From Pseudoxanthomonas sp. (lineage in GTDB: Bacteria > Pseudomonadota > Gammaproteobacteria > Xanthomonadales > Xanthomonadaceae): a stretch of DNA of 64,000 nt. How positions within the stretch are numbered: the first letter of the stretch is position 1; every line of letters begins with the position of its first letter. The notes under the pieces were generated by a model that was not told the DNA's origin, searched no databases, and saw only the letters and a list, made by a program, of their open reading frames with translations. Below, piece by piece: positions 44,949-52,229 of the stretch. The DNA lies in NCBI RefSeq assembly GCF_027498035.1, contig NZ_CP114978.1:4092001-4156000 (forward strand), read 5' to 3'. The position numbers and the translations under genes are program-made.

Positions 44949-46369
44949 TTAGGTGCGGCGCGGTGGTGCGACGAACTCAGACTGCGGGTCGCCGATCCGC
45001 CAAGCCTGTGCAGCAATTGCCGTGTCGATGGGAAGGCTGTCGATGTCCGACACGCGCGGAACTCCTTCGCAGATGATTCCATTGCGTGGGCACATCGCTT
45101 TCAGAAAGCGCCCTGGCTCACGTAGGCCGGGCAACGTCAGTTCAATGAGCTGACCAATCGTCTCGTTCCCACTGTCATCGATAACCTTGGCATCTAGTAC
45201 GTCCAGCATCTTCGGCCAGCCAATCAGGCTTGCGCCTACAGCCCGCTGCTCGACGTTCTCGACGCGAAGCACCTCCGATGGATCAAGATTTACTGTGTCT
45301 TCAACCCAGTTCGCCGGCACGCGTGTGCCACGAACTGCGTATAGCGAATACCCATCTCGGTAGCGGAGTGCTGGACCAACGTTCGAATGCAATCTGTTCC
45401 GCTCATCGCGAGCAATGACACTTGGCCTGCCGGTCAGTACGCAGAATTCATTGAACGGATACCACCACCCAATCGAGCGGCATACAGCAAGATGGTCATC
45501 AAGCGCGTCGTTTAGCGCCGGGCGATAGATGGCACCAACACGACGCCCCCCATCCAGCCATCCCCACAACCCGAAGTCTTGAGAACCCCAGAACCAAGTG
45601 CCCATGTAATTGATTTTCTGGCCCCTGAGCTGGCCCCAGAGCTGGTCCCTGAGCTGGTCCCTGAGCTGGTCCCTGAGCTGGTCCCTGAGCTGGTCCCCCG
45701 AGCTGGTCCCTGAGCTGGTCCCTGAGCTGGCCCCCGAGCTGGCCCCAGAGCTGGTCCCTGAGCTGGTCCCTGAGCTGGTCCCCGAGCTGGTCCCTGAGCT
45801 GGCCCCCGAGCTGGTCCCTGAGCTGGTCCCTGAGCTGGCCCCCGAGCTGGCCCCAGAGCTGGTCCCTGAGCTGGTCCCCGAGCTGGTCCCTGAGCTGGCC
45901 CCCGAGCTGGTCCCTGAGCTGGTCCCTGAGCTGGCCCCCGAGCTGGCCCCAGAGCTGGTCCCTGAGCTGGTCCCCGAGCTGGTCCCTGAGCTGGCCCCCG
46001 AGCTGGTCCCTGAGCTGGTCCCTGAGCTGGCCCCCGAGCTGGCCCCAGAGCTGGTCCCTGAGCTGGTCCCTGAGCTGGTCCCCGAGCTGGTCCCCGAGCT
46101 GGTCCCAGAGCTGGTCCCTCGACAACTTCTCCGCACTCGGGAACACGCGGCAGTACAGATCGATATACAGCTCGGCTGCGAGCGGAGAATCTACGGCGCA
46201 CGAAGTAGGGCGGCTTTTTGCCGATTCGCTCATACATGCGGGTGATCGCCGCTTGCGCGGTATCGAAGTCCGTAGGCTCAGTGGACAAGCCCGCAGCCAG
46301 GTGTTCGCGGGAAGCCGCCTGGATGATGTCCTCTCGTTCCGGGGTAAGTTCAATCTTGGTCTTACTCAT
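44949..46369 (-). pseudogene. DUF6745-like protein with DQL repeats, two +1 frameshifts
   Basis: Three overlapping frames together read as one gene. Frame one (from 46369) gives MSKTKIELTPEREDI... to GKKPPYFV. Near 46190-46205 the sense passes to the next frame (VDSPLAAELYIDLYCR) and through about 40 copies of a 12-bp repeat encoding (R/G/W)(D/G)QL. At a C5 run (45695-45699) it passes to the third frame: NYMGTWFWGSQDFGLWGW ... ARDERNRLH ... DGYSLYAVRG, ending at 44949. The C-terminal part is the DUF6745 type often preceded by such DQL repeats. Two single-base gains are needed to explain it, so it looks broken or wrongly sequenced. Confidence 0.75.
45620..46126. repeat. 12-bp tandem repeat array with 96-bp higher-order unit
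   Basis: Plus-strand unit GAGCTGGTCCCT and variants, about 41-42 copies. In the coding frame, eight tetrads (WGQL GGQL RDQL RDQL GGQL RDQL GDQL RDQL) form a 96-bp block present about three and a half times. One unit at 45688-45700 is 13 bp (C5), breaking frame. The unit is free of stops in several frames on both strands. Confidence 0.92.
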
Positions 46370-46493
46370 TACGCTCTCCCTCGCTAAACATCCCTTCCAC
46401 GGCTTCCTGCCGCGCTTCGTCTAGGGGCTGGGGTGGGGTGATCGGCGGGATGCCTTGCTGCATCGCGGCTATGAATGGGTCGGAGTGGGTCAT
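46362..46493 (-). CDS. small hypothetical phage protein (43 aa)
   Basis: Starts MTHSDPFIAAMQQGIPPITP and ends just inside the start of the DUF6745-like gene (TAA at 46362-46364). Overlap on both sides fits the packed early operon. Unrecognised. Confidence 0.5.
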   Translation of the reverse strand: MTHSDPFIAAMQQGIPPITPPQPLDEARQEAVEGMFSEGERNE

Positions 46494-46543
46494 TTCGTAG
46501 CCCTCCACTTCCACGGAAAGTTGTTCGGCTGCCACTCACTCAT
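46490..46543 (-). CDS. very small frame (17 aa) in the early operon
   Basis: ATG at 46543 overlaps the 39-aa gene; stop overlaps the 43-aa gene start as ATGA. Could be a coupling leader or chance; listed because both junctions are overlap-type. Confidence 0.25.
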   Translation of the reverse strand: MSEWQPNNFPWKWRATK

Positions 46544-46655
46544 CACGCTCTCCTTGTTCTTCCAACGGCTCCGGCTTCGGGATATCTCCGAACACGCGCT
46601 GGAACTGGGGCTCCACGTAATCGCGGAAGTAGGTGTCGGGGTCGGGGAGGGTCAT
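46536..46655 (-). CDS. small hypothetical phage protein (39 aa)
   Basis: MTLPDPDTYFRDYVEPQFQR... acidic, ATGA-coupled to the preceding 152-aa gene. Unrecognised. Confidence 0.5.
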   Translation of the reverse strand: MTLPDPDTYFRDYVEPQFQRVFGDIPKPEPLEEQGERDE

Positions 46656-47110
46656 GCTGCAACCTTCGAGCTGCTGCTGATGAGATCTTTGAGCGTGGTT
46701 CGCCACATCTTCCCGGCAGGCAGTCCAAGCGCTTTGGCCAGCTCAGCCATTGCTTCAAGCTTCGTGGCGCCGAAGCCCACCGGATGCTCTTGCATGTTGG
46801 TGAAGTTCACCCAATGCGCACACCAAGCGTTGCCATCGAGCTCAAGCACAACACCGATTCGGTCTGCGTACCTCTCTGCATCCGCATCGTCGCAGCCCCA
46901 CTTGTTTGCCAGCGCTTCAACACGATCACGATGCGCACCGAGCGCAAGCGCCTCAACCAGAATGTTCCAGGCTCCCTCGCGGTTCCCGGGATCCATCGGC
47001 CACATGCAACGGGCGAAATCGGAATCGCGGATGTCGCAAGCCGAGTCAGGGTTCGGCTTGTAGATCAAGTCGCCGTTTTCATGCAGGTAATACCAACCTT
47101 GGATGCTCAT
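46652..47110 (-). CDS. hypothetical phage protein
   Basis: 152 residues beginning MSIQGWYYLHENGDLIYKP. The middle and end (NAWCAHWVNFTNMQEHPVGF, then AMAELAKALGL) resemble small phage accessory proteins but no domain is assigned. Its start overlaps the stop of the 48-aa membrane protein gene. Confidence 0.68.
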   Translation of the reverse strand: MSIQGWYYLHENGDLIYKPNPDSACDIRDSDFARCMWPMDPGNREGAWNILVEALALGAHRDRVEALANKWGCDDADAERYADRIGVVLELDGNAWCAHWVNFTNMQEHPVGFGATKLEAMAELAKALGLPAGKMWRTTLKDLISSSSKVAA

Positions 47111-47253
47111 TTCTCATTCCTTGCAATGAAGTTGTGTGGTTGCGGGGCCACGAGGCCATCGCGATGGATTTCAGCGATTCGATGCGGCACGGCGTAGCAA
47201 GCCAGGGCAGCAGTCAGCGCCCAGGCGATCTGCGTGAATCGGCGGAGGGTCAC
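47107..47253 (-). CDS. small single-helix membrane protein, copy A (48 aa)
   Basis: GTG start at 47253 overlaps the preceding gene (GTGA). One hydrophobic helix (IAWALTAALACYAVPHRIAE) then EIHRDGL, ending QPHNFIARNEK. A second copy lies at 47987-48142; the 3' 35 bp of the two are 34/35 identical. Confidence 0.6.
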   Translation of the reverse strand: MTLRRFTQIAWALTAALACYAVPHRIAEIHRDGLVAPQPHNFIARNEK

Positions 47254-47990
47254 AGCAGCTCATCCTTTGGCTGCTTGATCAGGCCGATCTTCACCAGCAG
47301 TTCCTCTGCGTTGCCAGGCATGTCATCGGGGGCTACGGCCACCGTGAACTCTGTGTTGGCGATAAGCGCCACCGCTGCAGCCACTGAGAACGGCGCCTCC
47401 GTGTCCAGCGCCACGCGCTCCCCGTACTGACCACCGATGGCCGCCGCGAGGTCTTCCCAGGATTCCAGCCGGACCTGATGGCAGCACAGGGCGATGCGCA
47501 GAAGATCACCCTTCCCGAGTGTGTAGCCGCGCGCCTGATACTTCATGACCCGAAGCAGAGAGCCGAATGGGAAGCGCGTGCCGCTATGAAATTTCAGGTA
47601 GCGCTGACTGGCGTGCTTGAGAAAGTCAGGGTGGAATACGAAGGCATCGGCATCGATGTCATAGGCGCCCATGCACACAGTGAAGTCGAACGCATCGAAA
47701 ACGGCGGCTGCCGACTCGAAGAAGTCGAAGTGCATCAGCTGGATAGTGTCGTCCCCGCGCTTGAAAGTGACCGCGCGATCAGTAGCAAATACACACCACA
47801 GCCTACTTTCGTAGGCCAGACGAATGGCCGCTATGAACGCCTCGCGGGTCTTGAAGTACAGGTCAACGTCATTGATCGGCTGGCCGGTGAAGACGCTGGT
47901 GAGCGCACCGCCAGCAATGAAAGCATTGGCTGGCAGGAAGTCAGCGGCCGCCTGCTTGATCTTGTTCAACTCTCCGGTATGGCTGCTCAT
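47250..47990 (-). CDS. nucleotidyltransferase-fold phage protein
   Basis: 246 residues. The N-terminal part has the pol-beta/CCA-adding-type signature: FIAGGALTSVF (Gly27-Gly28) followed by NDVDLYF (Asp41, Asp43). FDAFDFTVCMGAYD and LLRVMKYQARGYTLGKGDLL match phage proteins of the poly(A)-polymerase-head type. It could add nucleotides to an RNA or protein; the target is unknown. It lies exactly between two copies of a small membrane-protein gene, so it seems to be an exchanged cassette. Confidence 0.72.
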   Translation of the reverse strand: MSSHTGELNKIKQAAADFLPANAFIAGGALTSVFTGQPINDVDLYFKTREAFIAAIRLAYESRLWCVFATDRAVTFKRGDDTIQLMHFDFFESAAAVFDAFDFTVCMGAYDIDADAFVFHPDFLKHASQRYLKFHSGTRFPFGSLLRVMKYQARGYTLGKGDLLRIALCCHQVRLESWEDLAAAIGGQYGERVALDTEAPFSVAAAVALIANTEFTVAVAPDDMPGNAEELLVKIGLIKQPKDELL

Positions 47991-48142
47991 CTCTCATTCC
48001 TTGCAATGAAGTTGTGTGGCTGTTGGTGTGTGAGTCCGTCGCGCTGAATCTCGATCACGCGGTGGGGCACGGCGTAGCAGGCGAGGGCGAGGACGGCCCA
48101 GGTCGCGATGCGCGTCGTGCTGCGGAGCTGGCGGGCGGTCAT
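47987..48142 (-). CDS. small single-helix membrane protein, copy B (51 aa)
   Basis: MTARQLRSTTRIATWAVLAL then ACYAVPHRVIEIQRDGL and QPHNFIARNER. A paralogue of copy A at 47107-47253. Coupled by overlap to both neighbours. Confidence 0.62.
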   Translation of the reverse strand: MTARQLRSTTRIATWAVLALACYAVPHRVIEIQRDGLTHQQPHNFIARNER

Positions 48143-48246
48143 GCGACGCTCCAAAGCAGCACGCCGAACACGATGCCGACGCAGAAGAAAACAACGCCAT
48201 TGGCCCAATATTCGGTTCGGGTGTATCCGCCACGGTGAGCGCTCAT
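48139..48246 (-). CDS. small membrane protein (35 aa)
   Basis: MSAHRGGYTRTEYWANGVVF then a hydrophobic helix CVGIVFGVLLWSVA. Overlaps both neighbours by four bases. Function unknown. Confidence 0.58.
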   Translation of the reverse strand: MSAHRGGYTRTEYWANGVVFFCVGIVFGVLLWSVA

Positions 48247-48599
48247 GCGGCCACCGCCTGGCGCAACGGTTCGGCGCCATAGGCATCGGCAAGCCGGGTC
48301 GCAGCGGTGAACATGTCGCACTTCAAGTCATCCATGCGGCATTCCACAGCCTCATAAACGAACATGCCGATCCGCGTCCTCATCGTCAGCGCGAACTTGT
48401 CGTTGTCACCGGTAGCGAGCGAGGCGGCCATGGATGCCATCTCTTCTTCCGTCAGCTCGCCCATCGCTTCGGAAAGCACAGTCGGGCAGCCCTTCAATGC
48501 CTCGATGTACGGACCGGCCATCTCTTCGTCGCGCTCGCTGGCTTCCTCGGCCTTGCCGCAGGAGTAGCAGCCGCACTGGCGGTGGTAGGTGTGGGCCAT
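48243..48599 (-). CDS. hypothetical phage protein with Cys cluster
   Basis: 118 residues. N-terminal CGCYSCGK may bind metal; the rest is acidic and helical (ELTEEEMASMAASLA). Unrecognised; coupled to the gene downstream. Confidence 0.62.
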   Translation of the reverse strand: MAHTYHRQCGCYSCGKAEEASERDEEMAGPYIEALKGCPTVLSEAMGELTEEEMASMAASLATGDNDKFALTMRTRIGMFVYEAVECRMDDLKCDMFTAATRLADAYGAEPLRQAVAA

Positions 48600-48600
48600 G

Positions 48601-50010
48601 TCAGGCCTCCACCGGCTTGCCGCTGCGGAGGACATACCAGACGTTCGGCTTGATGCCGTCCGTCCCAGCGATGCCAGCCCACACCGCAATGATGTTGTAG
48701 TCGTCGTCACGCTCAACGAGGAACAGCGCGTTGCCATCGGCGCCTGAGACCTTGCCGGCGTAGCCCGTAGCCGACGCAGCGCCCTGGTCGCCCGTAGCCG
48801 ATGCAGCGCCCTGGTCGCCCGTAGCCGATGCAGCGCCCCGGGTGCCCGTAGCCGATGCAGCGCCCCGGGTGCCCGTAGCCGATGCAGCGCCCCGGGTGCC
48901 CGTAGCCGACGCAGCGCCCTGGTCGCCCGTAGCCGACGCAGCGCCCTGGTCGCCCGTAGCCGATGCAGCGCCCTGGTAGCCCGTAGCCGACGCAGCGCCC
49001 TGGTCGCCCGTAGCCGATGCAGCGCCCCGGGTGCCCGTAGCCGACGCAGCGCCCTGGTCGCCCGTAGCCGATGCAGCGCCCTGGTAGCCCGTAGCCGACG
49101 CAGCGCCCTGGTCGCCCGTAGCCGACGCAGCGCCCTGGTCGCCCGTAGCCGATGCAGCGCCCCGGGTGCCCGTAGCCGACGCAGCGCCCTGGTCGCCCGT
49201 AGCCGATGCAGCGCCCTGGTAGCCCGTAGCCGACGCAGCGCCCTGGTCGCCCGTAGCCGATGCAGCGCCCCGGGTGCCCGTAGCCGACGCAGCGCCCTGG
49301 TCGCCCGTAGCCGATGCAGCGCCCTGGTAGCCCGTAGCCGACGCAGCGCCCTGGTAGCCCGTAGCCGACGCAGCGCCCTGGTCGCCCGTAGCCGATGCAG
49401 CGCCCCGGGTGCCCGTAGCCGACGCAGCGCCCTGGTCGCCCGTAGCCGATGCAGCGCCCTGGTAGCCCGTAGCCGACGCAGCGCCCTGGTCGCCCGTAGC
49501 CGATGCAGCGCCCCGGGTGCCCGTAGCCGACGCAGCGCCCTGGTCGCCCGTAGCCGATGCAGCGCCCTGGTAGCCCGTAGCCGACGCAGCGCCCTGGTAG
49601 CCCGTAGCCGATGCAGCGCCCTGGGTGCCCGTAGCCTGCTCGCCTTCCGGCTTCGCTCGGCTGGTGGTGTATTCGATTGCGGCTTTAACCAAGCCGGGGA
49701 TTCCGATCTCCAGCCCGACCTTGATCTTTGTGCTGGCTACCTTGGAGTCATCGGAGTGACGGGCGAGGGTGCCGGACTGCTCGACCAAGAAGTAGCGGGA
49801 GCCATCGCCGGGGGGGTAGTAGCCCAGCACGTCCAGCGGGTACTCGCAGGCGTGGAAGCCGGACTTGCAGGCCTCAGCCTTGTCCTCGGTGTAGGTCTGG
49901 CCTGCGACGTACTGGAAGTCGCGGCACTTCAGGTTCTTGTCGAAGCCCTTGAAGGTCTGGATGACCTCTGCAGCGTCCTTGGGCGCTTCCTTCTTCTTGC
50001 GAGTTGCCAT
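48601..50010 (-). CDS. DUF7666-type protein with 32 nine-residue repeats
   Basis: 469 residues, first gene of the leftward operon. The N-terminal 110 residues (FKGFDKNLKCRDFQYVAGQT, SGFHACEYPLDVLGYY) are the DUF7666 type. Then come 32 repeats of G(D/Y/T)(Q/R)GAASAT and a C-terminal cap GKVSGADGNALFLVERDDDY. Such repeats probably build a solenoid. Known from many phages; role unknown. The start at 50010 has GGGGA upstream. Confidence 0.85.
   Translation of the reverse strand: MATRKKKEAPKDAAEVIQTFKGFDKNLKCRDFQYVAGQTYTEDKAEACKSGFHACEYPLDVLGYYPPGDGSRYFLVEQSGTLARHSDDSKVASTKIKVGLEIGIPGLVKAAIEYTTSRAKPEGEQATGTQGAASATGYQGAASATGYQGAASATGDQGAASATGTRGAASATGDQGAASATGYQGAASATGDQGAASATGTRGAASATGDQGAASATGYQGAASATGYQGAASATGDQGAASATGTRGAASATGDQGAASATGYQGAASATGDQGAASATGTRGAASATGDQGAASATGDQGAASATGYQGAASATGDQGAASATGTRGAASATGDQGAASATGYQGAASATGDQGAASATGDQGAASATGTRGAASATGTRGAASATGTRGAASATGDQGAASATGDQGAASATGYAGKVSGADGNALFLVERDDDYNIIAVWAGIAGTDGIKPNVWYVLRSGKPVEA
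48765..49640. repeat. 27-bp in-frame tandem repeat array
   Basis: About 32 copies of GTAGCCGAtGCAGCGCCCTG-gtcgccc type units. The variable codon pair alternates DQ, YQ and TR, giving a loose higher-order DQ-TR-DQ-YQ order. All units keep frame, unlike the neighbouring 12-bp array. Confidence 0.92.
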
Positions 50011-50052
50011 GTTCCCCGTCCTGCAGATGGCCCGGGTGGGCCGACGGGGATA

Positions 50053-50082
50053 ACTATAAACGTAACGTTTGCGATAAGTCAA
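50053..50082 (-). promoter_or_regulatory. pL, promoter of the leftward early operon
   Basis: On the minus strand TTGACT (50082-50077), 18-nt spacer, TATAGT (50058-50053). The geometry equals pR and both are overlapped by the same pair of operators. Confidence 0.72.
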
Positions 50083-50093
50083 ACGAAACGTTT
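50058..50093. promoter_or_regulatory. OL: paired repressor operators
   Basis: AAACGTAACGTTT (50058-50070) and AAACGAAACGTTT (50081-50093), start-to-start 23 bp. They cover the pL spacer/-10 and -35. The remainder of the 417-bp gap to 50427 holds an inverted repeat GTACACG/CGTGTAC (50282-50300), a weak hairpin CCCAACC/GGTTGGG (50162-50180) and the hairpin listed next. Confidence 0.75.
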
Positions 50094-50376
50094 GCAAAAT
50101 TCAATGAATCCTCCCTATCGAAACGGGGGGATTGATTGATGGGATTGGATGTGGCTGCGGTCCCAACCCATGCGGTTGGGTTGTAACGCCTGCGAAACGC
50201 CTACATCTAGGGTTCCACGCGCACGCGACATGGCCGGCCGACTTCAGATCCGCCGTAAAAGTCCGATAAATAGGAAGCTGCGTACACGCTCACCGTGTAC
50301 AAGTGACGATGTTTCACGCGTATTTCTGTGTATCATTGACTGCATGATCTAGGAGGCATAAGGCCACTGATCCATG

Positions 50377-50407
50377 GCCGCCTAGGAACGCACCTATAGG
50401 CGGCTTT
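50377..50407 (+). terminator. hairpin in the leader of the 50.4-kb gene pair
   Basis: GCCGCCTA (50377-50384) pairs exactly with TAGGCGGC (50397-50404), followed by TTT. It lies 21 bp before the ATG at 50428. It could be a terminator of a leader RNA or an attenuator; the T run is short. Confidence 0.4.
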
Positions 50408-50427
50408 GTCGTCAATAGGGGGAGTGC

Positions 50428-50772
50428 ATGGCAGCAGAGATGAGCGACCAGGAAGTTGTGAGCCAAATTTGGCTACACGTAGTACGAGTGGTGAACAAGC
50501 TCGTTGAAACACACGACACATACGGGTTTGGTAAGTTCTCAGAACAAATGAACCCTAGGCTTGATGTTGTTGTCAAAGCCTTCAACGTAGCCGATGCGCT
50601 TCTTAAGACTTTGACCGAAAGTGGTCAGCTTGATCCAGACGAATACCGCCAAGCGATCGACAGCCGGCAGTGCATCTATCACACGAAGCGACTGTCGCTT
50701 GCTTTAGAGTCTGACGATGAAGATGAATACAAGCGTTTGATCGACTTGCTTACAAAGCAAGCGACCATATAA
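50428..50772 (+). CDS. hypothetical protein, probable moron gene 1
   Basis: 114 residues, helical, without a recognised domain (VNKLVETHDTYGFGKFSEQM). GC is visibly lower than the rest. It has a good SD (GGGGGAG) and own leader, and runs opposite to the leftward operon and toward cI, ending before a terminator. This place, between pL and cI, is used in other phages for lysogen-expressed or exclusion genes. Confidence 0.62.
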   Translation: MAAEMSDQEVVSQIWLHVVRVVNKLVETHDTYGFGKFSEQMNPRLDVVVKAFNVADALLKTLTESGQLDPDEYRQAIDSRQCIYHTKRLSLALESDDEDEYKRLIDLLTKQATI

Positions 50773-50774
50773 CG

Positions 50775-50975
50775 ATGATGGAAGTTGAGATGGAGATGAC
50801 AATGAACGCAGCAGCCCTGAACTTTGACCTGTATGCCATGACGAAGCCGAAGACGCGTCAGGATGCAATGCTTGTGGCGCGCGAAATCATCGACCAGCTC
50901 ACCTTGATCGAAGAGTGCATCGATAGGGCGATTGCTGGATGTGAGGCTTCGCGCCTGGCAGATCTCGCACGCTGA
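50775..50975 (+). CDS. hypothetical protein, probable moron gene 2
   Basis: 66 residues, starting 2 bp after gene 1, so the two are cotranscribed. Contains KTRQDAMLVAREIIDQLTLI. Starts at 50775, 50784 or later ATGs are possible. Unrecognised. Confidence 0.55.
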   Translation: MMEVEMEMTMNAAALNFDLYAMTKPKTRQDAMLVAREIIDQLTLIEECIDRAIAGCEASRLADLAR

Positions 50976-50992
50976 TCTGCCTGTTGAAGCTC

Positions 50993-51021
50993 AAAAAAAC
51001 CCCGCTCCGGCGGGGTTTTTT
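50993..51021. terminator. bidirectional intrinsic terminator
   Basis: A7 then CCCCGC-TCCG-GCGGGG (51000-51015) then T6. It ends the 50.4-kb gene pair on the plus strand and the cI transcript on the minus strand. Confidence 0.92.
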
Positions 51022-51028
51022 GTGCCTA

Positions 51029-51262
51029 CTACTCAGGCCAGAAGTCAGACCTGGACGGCGGCGGATCTCCCTTGATTAGGGCGCGCGTTTGAGCGTGGAA
51101 GTAGTTGTGCCCACGCCAATGGCCTTCCAGTTGAGTGTGAAGGTAGTTCACCTCCTTTTTTAGGCTCTCAAGCTTTTTGTTGGTGTCCTTGGTCACCGAG
51201 AGCAGGCGCAAAAAAGCTGCAACTACTAAGAAGCTCAGTGCATATATCTGCCATCCGGCCAT
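51029..51262 (-). CDS. small membrane-anchored coiled-coil protein downstream of cI
   Basis: 77 residues: a helix (IYALSFLVVAAFLRLLSV) then a coiled coil (NKKLESLKKEVNYLHTQLEG). It lies 12 bp after the repressor and before the terminator, so it should be made in the lysogen. A lysogen-expressed membrane protein here could act in superinfection exclusion; inferred only from place and topology. Confidence 0.6.
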   Translation of the reverse strand: MAGWQIYALSFLVVAAFLRLLSVTKDTNKKLESLKKEVNYLHTQLEGHWRGHNYFHAQTRALIKGDPPPSRSDFWPE

Positions 51263-51274
51263 GTCGCGCTCTCC

Positions 51275-51910
51275 CTAGTTGAATCGATCAATTCGGTTGC
51301 GAAGATAGACCTTGCCCCCAACCAAAGTCCCGTGGGGCAGGGCAAAGGCCGGGTAAAGGGCAGCGTTCGCGCTCACAACGTACACGGCATCACCGCGGTC
51401 CTGAAGCCCTTTGACCTGTTGTCCATTACCGGTGTTGATCAGGTAGATCCCGTCGCCGTCGAACGACGTCACCCCCGTGTCCACGATCAGTGACTCACCT
51501 GGCTGGATGATCGGCAGCATGGAGTCGCCACGGCCGGTGACCAGCACGAGGCGCCCGGGTGTCGGCACGAAACCCACGACCGACCGTATATAGGCCGGAG
51601 TGAAATCCATCGACTTGATGACCTCCGGGTAGTCGTCATTGATCCTTGCATCGCCCATGCCTGCTTCTCCGTCCAGCTGTCGGATGCGAACGTAGCCCGA
51701 GCCGGTCTCAGTCGCAGAGATCGGTGAGACATGATTAGGCTGGGCGATCTTTGTCTGGACATCATCTGACGCGTCCGCAGATACCTGCCCGCGCTTACGC
51801 CAGCCGTTGAACGTCTGAGTAGTGACTCCGAAGGTGCGCGCAGCATCTGCGGGGCGTATGCCGTTGCGTGCAATCCACGCCTCGACTTCATCAAAAGGGA
51901 CTCTAGCCAT
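51275..51910 (-). CDS. cI: CI-type repressor with S24 self-cleavage domain
   Basis: 211 residues. N-terminal HTH (PADAARTFGVTTQTFNGWRK) and C-terminal LexA/S24 domain: Ser130 in GRGDSMLP, Lys167 in QQVKG, and a likely cleavage site Ala83-Gly84 (DGEAGMGD). RecA-stimulated self-cleavage would induce the prophage. No SD precedes the ATG at 51910; an operator half-overlaps the leader (51913-51925), suggesting autoregulation. Confidence 0.93.
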   Translation of the reverse strand: MARVPFDEVEAWIARNGIRPADAARTFGVTTQTFNGWRKRGQVSADASDDVQTKIAQPNHVSPISATETGSGYVRIRQLDGEAGMGDARINDDYPEVIKSMDFTPAYIRSVVGFVPTPGRLVLVTGRGDSMLPIIQPGESLIVDTGVTSFDGDGIYLINTGNGQQVKGLQDRGDAVYVVSANAALYPAFALPHGTLVGGKVYLRNRIDRFN

Positions 51911-51912
51911 GC

Positions 51913-51984
51913 AAACAGATTGTTTGCATTTCGGGTGCGCGCGTCCACAAACGTAACGTTTGACAATGAGCAAACGTTGCGTTT
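51913..51984. promoter_or_regulatory. OR: three repressor operators between cI and cro
   Basis: AAACAGATTGTTT (51913-51925), AAACGTAACGTTT (51949-51961) and AAACGTTGCGTTT (51972-51984). Consensus AAAC-N5-GTTT. The last two are 23 bp apart, as in OL, and cover the pR -35 and -10; the first abuts the cI start codon. Confidence 0.82.
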
Positions 51985-51989
51985 ACAGT
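51960..51989 (+). promoter_or_regulatory. pR, promoter of the rightward early operon
   Basis: TTGACA (51960-51965), 18-nt spacer, TACAGT (51984-51989). The start would lie near 51996, the ATG of cro, so cro may be translated from a leaderless RNA. Confidence 0.65.
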
Positions 51990-51995
51990 GGGCGC

Positions 51996-52229
51996 ATGGA
52001 CGCAATCAAACGAGCTATCGAATCTGTGGGTAACGCATCTGAGCTGGCTCGCCGGCTTGGTGTTGTGCCTATGACCATCACCCAGTGGAAGCGCCGGAAG
52101 CAGATTCCCGCCGAGCGCTGCCTGGAGGTCGAGGCCATCACGGGCATCTCCCGCCACGACCTGCGCCCCGACGTCTTCGGCCCAGCCCCCGCCAAGAAGC
52201 CCAAGCCCGCCCAGAGCGAGGCGGCCTAA
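51996..52229 (+). CDS. cro: Cro-like repressor
   Basis: 77 residues: HTH in NASELARRLGVVPMTITQWK, then AERCLEVEAITGISRHDLRP as in YdaS/Cro-type antirepressors, and a Lys/Pro tail. First gene right of the operators, divergent from cI. The ATG at 51996 is preferred over 51960, which would read through an operator. Confidence 0.85.
   Translation: MDAIKRAIESVGNASELARRLGVVPMTITQWKRRKQIPAERCLEVEAITGISRHDLRPDVFGPAPAKKPKPAQSEAA

Noticed and set aside
45610..46245. Plus-strand frame of repeated VPEL units
   Set aside because: Only reflects the 12-bp repeat being stop-free; no unique flanking domain on this strand.
45620..49640. CRISPR array as explanation for the 12-bp and 27-bp repeats
   Set aside because: Units are contiguous with no unique spacers and encode protein repeats in frame.
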